From: Spirochaetia bacterium
GTDB lineage: Bacteria > Spirochaetota > Spirochaetia > Sphaerochaetales > Sphaerochaetaceae
Assembly: GCA_022482625.1 (NCBI GenBank)
Contig: JAKVOU010000001.1
Location: 2,032,784-2,096,783 of the forward strand
DNA length: 64,000 nt
Direction: 5' to 3'
This document shows, piece after piece, positions 45,193 to 55,508 of the stretch (position 1 is its first letter; each line of letters begins with the position of its first letter). The notes beneath the pieces are model-generated. The model was not told the DNA's origin. It saw only the letters and a list, made by a program, of their open reading frames with translations, and did not search any database. The position numbers were made by a program, and so were the translations under genes.

Positions 45193-46957
45193 AAAAGTAA
45201 AAGAACTGAGAACGTTGATGGCAAAGGAAGGCTTGGATGCCTATTTCATCAACGGGACAGGGCCTCATAACAGTGAATATGTGTGTGATAGATGGAAAAC
45301 AAGGCAATTCATCACTGGATTTACCGGTAGTGCCGGAACTGTGGTAGTTACTGCTGATGATGCTGTACTTTGGGTAGATTCCAGGTATTTTATCCAGGGT
45401 GCCCATCAGATCGAAGGTTCCTGTTTTCACTTGATCAAGGAAGGGATTGACAATAATCCGGGGCCCTTGGCCTGGTTGGTTGCACATCTGGACAAAGGTG
45501 CCGTCATCGGCATTTCGGCTGATACCCTTATGCTTGGTGAAATGGACAAGATGCAACAAGAACTTGTAGGACTGCAGTTACGTCCTACCCATGACCTTTT
45601 GTCTCCTATCTGGAAAGACAGGCCTTCTGTCCCAGAGGAAAAAGTCGTTGCACTTCCTGAAGGGATTGCCGGAGAAACGCGTGCTCATAAACTGCAGCGA
45701 ATAAGGCAGCATATGCAGGAGAGGCAGTGTAGCTGGTTCCTATTGCCGACTTTGGATGATATTGCATGGACAATGAACCTAAGAGGCCAGGATATCGAGT
45801 ATAATCCGGTATTTATGGCCTATCTGCTTATCGGAACTGACAGTGCATATCTATTTACGTCAAGGAAACGTTTTACTTCTCAACTTCTTGAGAATGTAGA
45901 AAAAGAAGTGAAAGTCCTGGATTATGACAGTGCTGTCGATGCAATTGGTCATATCGTTGAACCTGGTAGCAGTGTGTTGCTTGATAGAAATATGGTCAAT
46001 ACACTTTTCAGCTCTATCCTGGGCAAGGTCAATGTCGTTGATGAGATGAATGTCACTACCCTTATGAAAGCCTGTAAGAATGAAGTTGAGTTGGAAGGCG
46101 AAAGAAAGGCACATCTGCTTGATGGCATTGCTTTGATCAATTTTCTTTCAAGTCTGGACTACTCAAAACCTCATTATGATGAAGCAGAACTAGCTGATAA
46201 ACTGAATGAAGAGCGCCTGAAATGTAAGCAGTGTGTAGATGTTTCTTTCGGTACCATTGCTGGTTATCAGGAAAATGGGGCAATGTGCCATTACCGTCCG
46301 ACACATGAAGTAACCAAGAAGGTAACAGGATCGGGGTTGCTTGTATTGGATAGTGGCGGACAATATGAATTCGGTACTACAGATGTCACAAGGACATTGC
46401 TTTTTGGCGAGCCGACAGCAGAGCAGAAGAGGGATTATACTTTGGTTCTGAAAGGTAATCTTGCCCTGGCTAGGCAGAAATTTCCTGAAGGAACACGTGG
46501 AATCCAACTGGATGTACTTGCCAAGCAATACTTATGGCAGGAAGGCCTGACCTTTTACCATGGTACCGGGCATGGTGTAGGGCATCGTCTTTGCGTGCAT
46601 GAAGGGCCGCAGAGAATAAGCAGTGCCATGATAGATGTAGCTTTGAAATGTGGTATGGTGACTAGTGATGAACCAGGCCTTTATATAGAAGGAAAACATG
46701 GGATCAGAATTGAGAACTTGCTTGCGGTAAAGGAAGAAAAAAAGACTCCCTTTGGCCAATTCCTTGGTTTCGAGGTCCTTACCCTTTATCCCTTTGAACG
46801 ACGCCTGATAGATGTAGGTTTGCTTTCTGATGAAGAAATCGCACAGATTGATACCTATCATGCAAGGGTGAGGAAGGCTCTCAAAGATAGAGTTGAAAAG
46901 AAAGCTGTTGCATTCCTTTTGGAAGCCACAGAGCCTTTGAAGAAAACGGCAAAATAA
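45179..46957 (+). CDS. pepP: Xaa-Pro aminopeptidase (M24B family)
   Basis: The 592-residue enzyme has two N-terminal creatinase-like domains (1-310), then the pita-bread fold. Metal ligands are in LVLDSGGQYEFGTTDVTRTL (Asp, Asp), YHGTGHGVGHRLCVHEGP (His), MVTSDEPGLYIEGKHGIR (Glu) and IENL (Glu). It removes N-terminal residues next to proline. The length of nearly 600 residues is like the eukaryote-type APP1 group rather than the shorter E. coli PepP. It overlaps lgt. Confidence 0.94.
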   Translation: MTIDEKVKELRTLMAKEGLDAYFINGTGPHNSEYVCDRWKTRQFITGFTGSAGTVVVTADDAVLWVDSRYFIQGAHQIEGSCFHLIKEGIDNNPGPLAWLVAHLDKGAVIGISADTLMLGEMDKMQQELVGLQLRPTHDLLSPIWKDRPSVPEEKVVALPEGIAGETRAHKLQRIRQHMQERQCSWFLLPTLDDIAWTMNLRGQDIEYNPVFMAYLLIGTDSAYLFTSRKRFTSQLLENVEKEVKVLDYDSAVDAIGHIVEPGSSVLLDRNMVNTLFSSILGKVNVVDEMNVTTLMKACKNEVELEGERKAHLLDGIALINFLSSLDYSKPHYDEAELADKLNEERLKCKQCVDVSFGTIAGYQENGAMCHYRPTHEVTKKVTGSGLLVLDSGGQYEFGTTDVTRTLLFGEPTAEQKRDYTLVLKGNLALARQKFPEGTRGIQLDVLAKQYLWQEGLTFYHGTGHGVGHRLCVHEGPQRISSAMIDVALKCGMVTSDEPGLYIEGKHGIRIENLLAVKEEKKTPFGQFLGFEVLTLYPFERRLIDVGLLSDEEIAQIDTYHARVRKALKDRVEKKAVAFLLEATEPLKKTAK

Positions 46958-47007
46958 TTGCTTATAGTACCTATGCAACTGTAGCCAAAGAAATTGAGGA
47001 GTAATAT

Positions 47008-48654
47008 ATGGTAGATGCATTGAAAAAGAACGGAAAAATTTCCAGGAAAGGCCCTGTTGTCCTTGTAATCATGGATGGTGTCGGTTTCGGGAAATATAAG
47101 GATGGAGATGCCGTAGCAGCATCTGATACAAAACATCTTGAGTCATTGTTCAAGGCATATCCTTGGACAAAGCTCAAAGCTCATGGAAAAGCCGTAGGAC
47201 TTCCTTCGGATGCTGATATGGGAAACAGCGAGGTCGGGCATAATGCCATGGGATGCGGACGGGTATTTTCCCAAGGAGCAAAACTGGTTTCTGATTCAAT
47301 CAATTCTGGAAAGATGTTCAAGGAAGCAACGTGGCAGAAGCTTTCCAAAAATGTAGTTGATCATGGAACGACCTTGCATTTTATCGGTCTTTTGTCGGAT
47401 GGTAATGTGCATTCTCATATTGACCACTTGAAGAAAATGATTGTGCAGGCAAAGGCTGACGGTGTAAAGAAAGTCCGAGTACATGCTTTACTGGATGGTC
47501 GAGATGTTGGTGAAATGAGTGCACTTGACTATTTTGATCCTTTTGCCCAGTTCCTGAAAGATCTTTCTACAGATGGTTTCGATGCCAAGATAGCATCCGG
47601 TGGCGGACGAATGGTCATTACTATGGACCGCTATAACGCAAATTGGGACATGGTAAAGAAAGGTTGGGAAACCCATGTCTTAGGAGAAGGGAGACTTTTT
47701 GCCAGTGCTCATGAGGCCATTGAAACTCTTCGTAAAGAAACCGGTGCAATAGATCAGGATTTGCCTCCATTTGTCATTGCGGAAAATGGGAAACCAATCG
47801 GAACCATCAACGACAATGATTCTGTTATCCTTTTCAATTTCAGAGGTGACCGTGCCCTTGAAATAACCAAGGCTTTTGAAGCAAAGGACTTGAAGGAATT
47901 TGATCGGAAAAGACATCCGAAAGTCGAATATGCAGGGATGATGGAATATGATGGAGACCTGCATGTTCCCCATCAGTATCTTGTTTCTCCTCCGGCCATA
48001 GACAAGACTATGGCAGAATATCTCTGTGCCAGTGGAGTGAAACAGTTCTCTATTTCTGAAACTCAGAAGTTCGGTCATGTTACTTATTTTTTCAATGGCA
48101 ACAAGACTGGCAAGTTTGATGAAAAGCTTGAAGAATACGTTGAAGTCCCTTCTGATATCGTGCCGTTTGAACAACGTCCTTGGATGAAATGTGCAGAAAT
48201 TGCAGACAGGGTCATAGAAGAAGTCAAAGAAGGAAAATGGGATTTTATCAAACTGAATTTTCCAAATGGTGATATGGTCGGGCATACCGGAGTGTTTGAG
48301 GCTGTCGAATGTTCCATGGAAGCAATGGATTTGCAGATCGGAAGGATGTATAAGGCAGTGAAGGCCGCAGGTGGTATCATGGTCATTACTGCAGACCATG
48401 GCAATGCAGATGATATGTATGAGCATGGCAAGGATGGAAAATTGAAGCTTAAGGAGAACGGAGAACCAAAATCAAAGACTTCCCATTCATTGAATCCCGT
48501 TCCTTGCATCATTGTTGATCCTGAGTATAACGATGAATATGACAAGAAACTTGTAGAGGGGCTTGGTATCAGCAGTATTGCTGCAACATGCATGAACCTG
48601 TTGGGTTTTGTCCCTCCTGAGGAATATGATTCATCCATTGTTCGCATGAACTGA
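47008..48654 (+). CDS. gpmI: 2,3-bisphosphoglycerate-independent phosphoglycerate mutase
   Basis: The 548-residue enzyme interconverts 3- and 2-phosphoglycerate in glycolysis. VVLVIMDGVGFGKYKDGDAV has the first metal site and DMGNSEVGHNAMGCGRVF holds the catalytic Ser. The phosphatase and transferase domains are complete: GRDVGEMSALDYF, NFRGDRALEITKA, NGDMVGHTGVFEA and ITADHGNADDMYEH. It is about 35 residues longer than typical. A GAGG site precedes the ATG. Confidence 0.96.
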   Translation: MVDALKKNGKISRKGPVVLVIMDGVGFGKYKDGDAVAASDTKHLESLFKAYPWTKLKAHGKAVGLPSDADMGNSEVGHNAMGCGRVFSQGAKLVSDSINSGKMFKEATWQKLSKNVVDHGTTLHFIGLLSDGNVHSHIDHLKKMIVQAKADGVKKVRVHALLDGRDVGEMSALDYFDPFAQFLKDLSTDGFDAKIASGGGRMVITMDRYNANWDMVKKGWETHVLGEGRLFASAHEAIETLRKETGAIDQDLPPFVIAENGKPIGTINDNDSVILFNFRGDRALEITKAFEAKDLKEFDRKRHPKVEYAGMMEYDGDLHVPHQYLVSPPAIDKTMAEYLCASGVKQFSISETQKFGHVTYFFNGNKTGKFDEKLEEYVEVPSDIVPFEQRPWMKCAEIADRVIEEVKEGKWDFIKLNFPNGDMVGHTGVFEAVECSMEAMDLQIGRMYKAVKAAGGIMVITADHGNADDMYEHGKDGKLKLKENGEPKSKTSHSLNPVPCIIVDPEYNDEYDKKLVEGLGISSIAATCMNLLGFVPPEEYDSSIVRMN

Positions 48655-48671
48655 CAGTAAATTCCATTTAT

Positions 48672-48712
48672 AAAGGATCTGGAAAGTTTTTCTGGGTCCT
48701 TTTTCTTTTTAG
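48672..48712 (+). terminator. Terminator of gpmI
   Basis: AAAGGATC and GGTCCTTT (48672-48679 with 48695-48702) form an 8-bp stem with one G-T pair, followed by T-rich sequence. Confidence 0.7.
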
Positions 48713-49264
48713 AAGAAACAATCTGTTAAAGATGATGAAAAAATACCATATAGGGGATATATGGATAATTAAAAATAGTTATTTAGAACATAATTATTTT
48801 TCTCATTTTAATTGTCAGAAATAATAATACTTGTTATACTAATGGCGTATTGTTTGCAAGCAAGAGAAAAGTTCTTGTCGGAGCTTTTGCTCCGACAGGT
48901 ATATCTGATTAAACTGTTTTTCCTATTTTTGGAATTGTTCAATAAATAACAAAAATAATCAATCGAAATAATTTTTTTCCATAGCTACATCTTTGGGTTT
49001 TTGATCCAAAAAGAGGCTGGAAGCTTTCCTATCGGGGCTATTGCCATCTCTTGGTACAGAACAATGCTTTTATCTGTTGCGATATTATCGTAACCATACC
49101 TATAACCCATTTTATAATTGTGGATGACTTATTGATTTGCTCTTGAAAGAAAGTTGCTTAATCTTCAAGCTTTCTGCTGGGCGAAAATCAATAGAAAAAG
49201 CTTGTATAGGCTATATATCTAGAAAGCATGGATTTCTTTTAATTTTTCTTGTTTTATAGCTATG
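48713..49264. other. Intergenic region with a strong hairpin
   Basis: AT-rich, about 550 bases. A perfect 9-bp stem TGTCGGAGC/GCTCCGACA with loop TTTT lies at 48876-48897, without a T-run. A 41-residue leftward frame at 48985-49110 (ends FWIKNPKM) has no clear ribosome-binding site and could be a gene remnant. No RNA gene was recognised. Confidence 0.4.
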
Positions 49265-50032
49265 TCAGATTCTGTAAGTTCTTATGTTTTGAATCAACAG
49301 GAAGGAGCCGACAAGTAGGAAAAGCACGGATAATAAATTGCCGAAAAAAAGGTTTACAAATTCGAAACGGGCAAGAAAAGTTGCAAGCATAAGCAATGTG
49401 TACGAAATGAATTTTATCTTTCCATGTCTTGAATATGATTTCCATGAAAAGGGATTGAGTGTCAGTAAAGCAACCAGCATAAGTGCAGTAAACAGTATGT
49501 TGAATTTTTGTTGTGGAACCAGTGGAAGCCAGATGTTTGTTGTTGTCGGAGATGAGATTGGGGTAATCTTGACGATGACTAGGCTGAATATCAAAGCAAA
49601 CAAGATATATTGGGCATTTGTTTTTGTATTTACTTCATTTCGAAATAATGCAATGAGAAAGAAAAGAAGAGCAGCAAATATCAAGCAGAAAAGATGAACT
49701 TCTGCGATGAAAACCATCGGAATCAAATTGATCTTTACAACTTGCTGAAAGCTTGGAAGTACAATAAGCCCATCTAAGCTAAGACAAAGCAACAGGATAT
49801 GCAGACTTTGTGTTTCTAAATCAACATTCCTAGGAGAAAGCTGCAAAAGTTGGAAAGCAACGACAACGTAGATTATTTCTCTGATGAAAATCGGTAGGAA
49901 CGTCTCGGGAAGTACAAAGGTAGATATATGTTCCCTGAACAATAGGATTGAAGCTGAGGCAATAGCAAAAAGAATCACTGCGGCAATAATGGTCTGTATG
50001 GAAAAGATTGCCTTTCTTATCAGCTTGTTCAT
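49265..50032 (-). CDS. Hypothetical multi-pass membrane protein
   Basis: The 255-residue protein has about seven membrane helices (near 12-32, 45-62, 78-95, 108-130, 142-160, 178-196, 218-245) and short basic loops. I do not recognise a family, and there is no catalytic or transport motif. It follows the symporter gene by 3 bases on the same strand, so both likely come from one transcript, and it may belong to the same process. Confidence 0.75.
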   Translation of the reverse strand: MNKLIRKAIFSIQTIIAAVILFAIASASILLFREHISTFVLPETFLPIFIREIIYVVVAFQLLQLSPRNVDLETQSLHILLLCLSLDGLIVLPSFQQVVKINLIPMVFIAEVHLFCLIFAALLFFLIALFRNEVNTKTNAQYILFALIFSLVIVKITPISSPTTTNIWLPLVPQQKFNILFTALMLVALLTLNPFSWKSYSRHGKIKFISYTLLMLATFLARFEFVNLFFGNLLSVLFLLVGSFLLIQNIRTYRI

Positions 50033-50035
50033 ATC

Positions 50036-51283
50036 CTAGAGAATGTCCTCATACATTACCTGTGTACCGGTTTCCAGCCAAAGAGAAGTTACTGAAGCTC
50101 CAAGGCAGGCAAGATACGAATCTATCATAGTCCCGATGCCGCACAGTAATGGCAGGATACCTACAAGTGTCATTTCTGCTTCATGAAGATCTATACCCAG
50201 CATCTTGAGCGTAAGGTAAGTGATAAAGAACACTTCGTAACCGAGGTAAGCACTGCTGATGAAGGAGACCACAGTACATCCCATTGCAATGATTAGAAGA
50301 AGCTGTATGGAAGGAATAGTTCCTGACGCTGCATAAACAAGGCCGATGATGCTGAAAGAGGATACCAGTGCACTTCCGCCTTTTGAAAATATAATATTTA
50401 TCGGAATCGTAGAAGATGCGACTCTTTTTTGAATGCCAAGACTTTTCCTGGATACAGCAAGGGTAATCGGAGAAGCAAAGAAAATATTAGCAGAAAACAG
50501 ACTTGCGAGCAGAGGAGCCAACGACCGATAGAGGATACGGTACGGATTATCCTTGAACCCAGTGAAAATGCCAAATAGCAAAGGAAGGAGACCCAGCATT
50601 ACGGCTAAAGCCAATATAAGGAGTACAAGAAGAAAATGTCCTGCAACAAAAACTGTACCTTCAGATTGCAATGTGGAAAAAAAGGCACTTGAAGCAAAGA
50701 AAACAAAAGCAAAGCCATAGATACTGAATGTCGTACTCAATTTATACATGACTTCGCTGAAAGAATTCATGACAACATATGCTGGTCTTATCATTTCATT
50801 TGAGGGCTTCAGGAAAAATCCGAGGAGCCAAGCTGTCAAGACAACGGGAAGCAACAGGCTTTGGGTTGAAGCCAGAGTATAGAACGGATTAGCAGGGACC
50901 AACGATTGTGAAACAGCTTTACGTACTGCAGAAATATAGTTGACGACAGCCCCTGTGTCAGCTCCTGCAGTAGAAGTTGCAGGAAAAGCAACAGGAAGAA
51001 TCTTGAAAACCAAGGTACCAGCCAAAGACAGTATTATAGTTGATAGCAACGACCACAAAAATGTCGAACCTGCGGTTTTTGCTCCCAGTCTATCTTTTCG
51101 AAGTGATGCAACAGCAGAAGCAAAAGTAATGAAAACAATTGGAATCAGAATAAATCCTCCCAATTGAATCAAGACTGAAGTTATCGATTGCACCAATCTG
51201 CAATACTGTGAAAATTGTCCTAGAAGCAGTGTGGTGGCCAAGCCCATCAACGTTGCCGTAAGATATGTTATCCAGCTTTTCAT
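50036..51283 (-). CDS. Dicarboxylate/amino acid:cation symporter (SDF family)
   Basis: The 415-residue protein has eight or more helices in the DAACS pattern: LIQLGGFILIPIVFITFASA near residue 38, the Ser/Gly-rich re-entrant loop SSTIPINIIFSKGGSALVSS near 290, and ILPLLCGIGTMIDSYLACLG near 375, the place of the substrate and Na+ sites. Such carriers take up glutamate, aspartate, serine or C4 acids. Several canonical residues of GltP/DctA are altered, so its substrate may be unusual. It precedes the hypothetical membrane protein. Confidence 0.85.
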   Translation of the reverse strand: MKSWITYLTATLMGLATTLLLGQFSQYCRLVQSITSVLIQLGGFILIPIVFITFASAVASLRKDRLGAKTAGSTFLWSLLSTIILSLAGTLVFKILPVAFPATSTAGADTGAVVNYISAVRKAVSQSLVPANPFYTLASTQSLLLPVVLTAWLLGFFLKPSNEMIRPAYVVMNSFSEVMYKLSTTFSIYGFAFVFFASSAFFSTLQSEGTVFVAGHFLLVLLILALAVMLGLLPLLFGIFTGFKDNPYRILYRSLAPLLASLFSANIFFASPITLAVSRKSLGIQKRVASSTIPINIIFSKGGSALVSSFSIIGLVYAASGTIPSIQLLLIIAMGCTVVSFISSAYLGYEVFFITYLTLKMLGIDLHEAEMTLVGILPLLCGIGTMIDSYLACLGASVTSLWLETGTQVMYEDIL

Positions 51284-51377
51284 ACGAAATAGCTTAACTC
51301 ATCAAGTATCTGTAGTCAATGCAGAAACCTATACAATAAGTCTAGTTGGCTTTTCAAAAAGCTTCCTTTGATTCCCT

Positions 51378-54300
51378 TTAATTTATCAGCTTGTCAACTT
51401 TATACTCACTGGTACTTTCTTTTTCCAGATTCTGTTCCAAATATTCCATGAATGGGAAATCAGTATCAGGGAACAAACCGGCAGACAATGCACTGAGTAT
51501 AATCAATTCTTGCATGGCTTCCTTGTTGTACCAGACAGTTCCTTGATATGTATTACACATTGCAAAATCCAAAGCTCCTTGGTGCTGAAGGAGGAGTTGC
51601 AATGCTTTTTTAGGATTTGTTCCCATGTAGCGGTAAGCAATCAAGAAAACAGCGCTTCCATGACAGATCCTTCTTGTCTGGTCACCCTTGCATCCGATTT
51701 CTTCGAGTTGGTTTTCAAAGAAATGGTCTGTGAGCATTTTGTCATTGGCTTCCAGCAGTTCTTCCAAACTCATCTTATCATTGACAAAAGGAGTGAGGAA
51801 TAAGGCTCCGGCCATAACCAGAGGCAATTCATCCATGATTGTCACAAGATTGCATAGGATTGGATTATCCGTAAAAAGACTTGCAAATTTTGTCAGTGTC
51901 CCGAGCATTTTTGCCGGGATGATTTCTGCAGGAGGCCCCGGCAATAATTCCTTTGCTGTCGAAGGCATGTTTTCGTAGACCAAAGGTAGCTTTGCATACA
52001 TTTCAGCAAGTTGAATAATCAGTTTTCTGTTCATTGCCTTTGTTGACTTGCTTTTTAACAGGGCAGTAAGCGTATCCAATGTATGGTGATTCCTTAAGCT
52101 TGTCATCGTGGAGAACAGTGGTTCGAGACGAAGCAAACGAACTGCATTTTCCATATCATCGATGCCTTTGCCTTCCAGCATGTTACAGATTTTTTCATAA
52201 TTGCCATCCACGTCTTCAACTTCCTTGATCTGCATATACACACGACTCTCATAGCCGTTCAGATGTACCCACAATCCTTCTTCAAAGAGCCGGAGAGAAG
52301 GCACTATATAGTAAAGCCCATCGGAAAAATTCTTGCAGATGAGAAATCTTTTTCCGCTGACTGTCAATCCAAGAGCTTCGGCCAGTGACGTTGTTTTTTT
52401 CTGGCCTGTTGTTTTGTCGAGCTTTGGTGCGGAGGTACGAATGAAACCCTCCACTTGTTCATACTGGTTGTTGTAGAGTACAAGAGATTTTTCTTTACCG
52501 TAGCTGTTTGAATAACAGAAGGCTGATTCTTGGATGTTGGAGCCATTGCAAAGGTCGTAAAGCTGGAAATGCGCTACACCGCTGTAGAGGCTACGCTTTT
52601 TCAACAGGGGGAAAATTTTCTTTTCATGTCCTTCTACCAGTTGCTGGTTTGGCCATTCATCCCAGTATGCCCTGCGATATTCCATGCCATATTTTTCGTG
52701 AAAACCTTCAATTTGACCATGTCCGAACATCGGAAGCCCTGGCATTGTTGCCAGAAGTGTACAGACACCGAAATATTTATCTCCGTCTCCGAATTGACCG
52801 ATTGCAGTTTCTTCATCAGGATTGCTCATAAAATTGACATATCTTTTCAGGATTTCTGGTTCGAAGCTTATTGTTGCCTTTATGGCTTCTCTGTACTTTC
52901 TGTTTTCCTGATTCTTGAGCATATTCATGAATGCACTGTTGTAGACCCTGTGCATACCCAGCGTCCTGACGAAATAACCCTCCATCATCCAGAAAGCTTC
53001 GGCTAACAGCAATGTATCGGGTAATTCCTGTGCCATTCTATCAACCACTTCTCTCCAGAACTCTTTTGGAATTCTTGCATCAAATTCCCTGTCTGTCAGG
53101 CTGTATGAGGCTCTTCCTGCAATATCACCGCCATGTCCAGGCTTTGGATACCAAAGTCTTTGGATGTGTTTTTTAGCCAAAGTCATAGCTGCGTCGAATC
53201 TGATGATGTGAAAATTCTGTGCAACATGTCTGATCTGCTGATACACGGCTTCTCGGGTAACCGGATTGAGAAAATCAAGCTGTGCGGTATCATTCCATGG
53301 CATGGAAGTTCCGTCATTTCCATGGAAAATATAACGGGTTTCTCCTGTACGTTTGTCAATGCGCCGAAATGTGACAGCCGCATCACTTTGGTCATAGTAG
53401 TGATCTTCGATTTTTATTTCAATGTCAGGATTACTTGAAAGGTCCGGTCCGTTGTAGGTATAGGATGGGAAAGGAGGAAAACTTTGTTGGAGAAAATACT
53501 CAGGATGATACATTACCCAATCACTGTCGATGCCTGTATGGTTCGGTACCATGTCGGAAGCTAGCTTGATACCTCTTTCTGCACAACGTTGCCTGAGGTT
53601 TTCCAAGGCTTCCCATCCTCCGATTGCGGGAGCGATTTCTTCATTCTTGAGAGAGTAAGCAGAGGCTTCTGCATCAGGATTTCCACATAGTTGCTTGATC
53701 CTTTTGCTTGCATCGCTTCGTTCCCAAAGCCCTATCAGCCATAACGCTGTAAAACCTCTCTCTTGTAGAAAGTCAAGTTCTTTGTCAGGAATCTGATCCA
53801 GTCGGGTAATTGAACATCCATAGAACTTACTGAGCTGGTCAAGCCAGACAAGTGTGCTCTTTGCAATCATTACCACATTAGGCATCCAATTACGGTCTTC
53901 GGAAAAGGCTTCATACTCATCCATGCTTCTGCTGTAATCAGGGACGTAGGTTTCTGGTTTTCCCGGAGTATTTCCGAAACCTCTTGGCTTTTCTTCTTCC
54001 TTAGCAAAGTCAATTGCGTTGAGTAGCAGCCGCTCGATTTCTTTTGGTATGAAATCCTTCCAAGCAGAAAGGATATATTGGAGTTGTTCAATAAGAGAAT
54101 CGGGATGCAAACGTGCAGGGCGGGTCAGAAAAGAGAAAAGATCTTCATCAGTTCCGCCTACGGTCGGATTATTTTTCAGATATCCTCCCATCAGAGCTGA
54201 AAGAGCTTTGGTAGCTTGGGGAAAAACGACATTGTCCGGTGTAATGAAAGGCGCAATTGCCTTGACTATGGCAGGGTTGGTTGCCAAGACCTGATGGATG

Positions 54301-54704
54301 AAAAAGCCGCGGATTGTTTCTTCTGTAAAATAATCTATGTTCGGTACTTGCTCGGACAGAAGGGGCGAAGGGAATTCCTTTGCAAAGAATGCTATTACTT
54401 CCTGGCAGTCATAATTTTTACCGACCAATGATTCGATTCTTGAAAAGAAGTCGGTATTCGTGTGGGTGATATATTCTGTGATTATATGTTGGTATAGGTA
54501 ATGAAGGATAGCACAAGCATTAAGGTGTGCCGCACTTATGTATAAATGCTTTTTTTTCTCTGTATTTGTCGAATTGAATCGGTATGCGATGTCTGCAGCC
54601 TGACGATAATATTCTGGGACGGGAATATCTGTTCTGAACAAAGGTGCAAAATAATTTATTTCCGTCCTGGTTCGGACGGAAATTCTCAGGTCTCTGGAAT
54701 CCAT
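51378..54704 (-). CDS. Very large alpha-amylase family (GH13) protein
   Basis: At 1108 residues this is about twice the usual GH13 length. The N-terminal 270 residues are helical and of unknown function. The barrel follows: LWLIGLWERSDASKRIKQ, ASDMVPNHTGIDSDW, the nucleophile in IIRFDAAMTL (near 500), the acid Glu in LLLAEAFWMMEGYF (near 567), and SNPDEETAIGQFGDGDKYF (near 630), where NPDE stands for the usual NHD. The last 300 residues are helical. No signal peptide is present, so it likely acts on cytoplasmic alpha-glucans. AGGAGG lies 7 bases before the ATG. Confidence 0.85.
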   Translation of the reverse strand: MDSRDLRISVRTRTEINYFAPLFRTDIPVPEYYRQAADIAYRFNSTNTEKKKHLYISAAHLNACAILHYLYQHIITEYITHTNTDFFSRIESLVGKNYDCQEVIAFFAKEFPSPLLSEQVPNIDYFTEETIRGFFIHQVLATNPAIVKAIAPFITPDNVVFPQATKALSALMGGYLKNNPTVGGTDEDLFSFLTRPARLHPDSLIEQLQYILSAWKDFIPKEIERLLLNAIDFAKEEEKPRGFGNTPGKPETYVPDYSRSMDEYEAFSEDRNWMPNVVMIAKSTLVWLDQLSKFYGCSITRLDQIPDKELDFLQERGFTALWLIGLWERSDASKRIKQLCGNPDAEASAYSLKNEEIAPAIGGWEALENLRQRCAERGIKLASDMVPNHTGIDSDWVMYHPEYFLQQSFPPFPSYTYNGPDLSSNPDIEIKIEDHYYDQSDAAVTFRRIDKRTGETRYIFHGNDGTSMPWNDTAQLDFLNPVTREAVYQQIRHVAQNFHIIRFDAAMTLAKKHIQRLWYPKPGHGGDIAGRASYSLTDREFDARIPKEFWREVVDRMAQELPDTLLLAEAFWMMEGYFVRTLGMHRVYNSAFMNMLKNQENRKYREAIKATISFEPEILKRYVNFMSNPDEETAIGQFGDGDKYFGVCTLLATMPGLPMFGHGQIEGFHEKYGMEYRRAYWDEWPNQQLVEGHEKKIFPLLKKRSLYSGVAHFQLYDLCNGSNIQESAFCYSNSYGKEKSLVLYNNQYEQVEGFIRTSAPKLDKTTGQKKTTSLAEALGLTVSGKRFLICKNFSDGLYYIVPSLRLFEEGLWVHLNGYESRVYMQIKEVEDVDGNYEKICNMLEGKGIDDMENAVRLLRLEPLFSTMTSLRNHHTLDTLTALLKSKSTKAMNRKLIIQLAEMYAKLPLVYENMPSTAKELLPGPPAEIIPAKMLGTLTKFASLFTDNPILCNLVTIMDELPLVMAGALFLTPFVNDKMSLEELLEANDKMLTDHFFENQLEEIGCKGDQTRRICHGSAVFLIAYRYMGTNPKKALQLLLQHQGALDFAMCNTYQGTVWYNKEAMQELIILSALSAGLFPDTDFPFMEYLEQNLEKESTSEYKVDKLIN

Positions 54705-54970
54705 GGTACATCCTCCTGACTGTTCTTATTGCAGTATAGCATAGTTATATTCAAATAGAGGATTATTCTTGTCTTTTGTCAGGATTTTCCTCCTGTTTGT
54801 TGGTCCGAGATGTATTTGTTTTCTCCTGTCCATCAAAGGGGAGAGGGACCTACTTGTTAAACATAAAAGATATTCGGGGGATACTCAAGCTGTAAGTAAC
54901 CAAAGATGCTAACAAAGTGGTCTTGTTGAAATGCTGGACAGGTATCTCACAAGCCTAGACTTTATTCTGT

Positions 54971-55471
54971 TCACATGTTTGCTTTGATTTTTGTTATTGC
55001 TTTTTCAGTCAGTTGTGGTAGTTGATGTTTTTCTTCTTTTGAAAAATGGGATAGTACATATGAAGCCACATCCTGTTTTGTCGGCCGACCGATTCCGAAC
55101 CTCAGTCTTAGGAATGAATCGCTTTTTAAATAATCCCTTATGGACTTCAGTCCGTTATGTCCTTTCAGTCCACCGCCGGCCTGGAGAGCAATTTCTCCAA
55201 ATTCAAGCTCAAGGTCATCATGAACGACAAGCAGCTCTTCCGGATGGATTGCAAAATAGGTGGCAGCTAAGGCAACACTTCTTCCGCTTTCGTTCATGTA
55301 TGTCTGGGGTTTCAATAGTTTTAAACCATTTTCACTTGCAAGCAATCCATTGAATTTTTTCTGGAAATTTGCCGAGGGATACATAACGTTGCAGATGGAA
55401 AACCCAATATTATGACGAGTTTCTTCATATTGCTTGCCGGGGTTGCCTAAAAAAACTATCATTTTGACCAT
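54971..55471 (-). CDS. pth: Peptidyl-tRNA hydrolase
   Basis: About 166 residues from the ATG at 55471 (MVKMIVFLGNPGKQYEETRH); the longer frame would add 39 unrelated residues. Asn10 and His20 are in the conserved places. LLKPQTYMNESGRSV, LLVVHDDLELEFGEI and GGGLKGHNGLKSIRDYL contain the catalytic Asp and Asn residues. The enzyme frees tRNAs from stalled peptides. It ends somewhat short of the 190 residues typical, losing part of the C-terminal helix. Its start lies 37 bases from the divergent NIF3-like gene. Confidence 0.94.
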   Translation of the reverse strand: MVKMIVFLGNPGKQYEETRHNIGFSICNVMYPSANFQKKFNGLLASENGLKLLKPQTYMNESGRSVALAATYFAIHPEELLVVHDDLELEFGEIALQAGGGLKGHNGLKSIRDYLKSDSFLRLRFGIGRPTKQDVASYVLSHFSKEEKHQLPQLTEKAITKIKANM

Positions 55472-55508
55472 AAGGTAACAATAGACCAAGAACGGGAGAT
55501 TGACAACA

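Noticed and set aside
47680-48426. 248-residue leftward frame opposite gpmI
   Set aside because: Shadow of the conserved gpmI frame.
54705-54970. Gene between the GH13 gene and pth
   Set aside because: No frame with a ribosome-binding site or recognisable sequence; treated as empty intergenic DNA.
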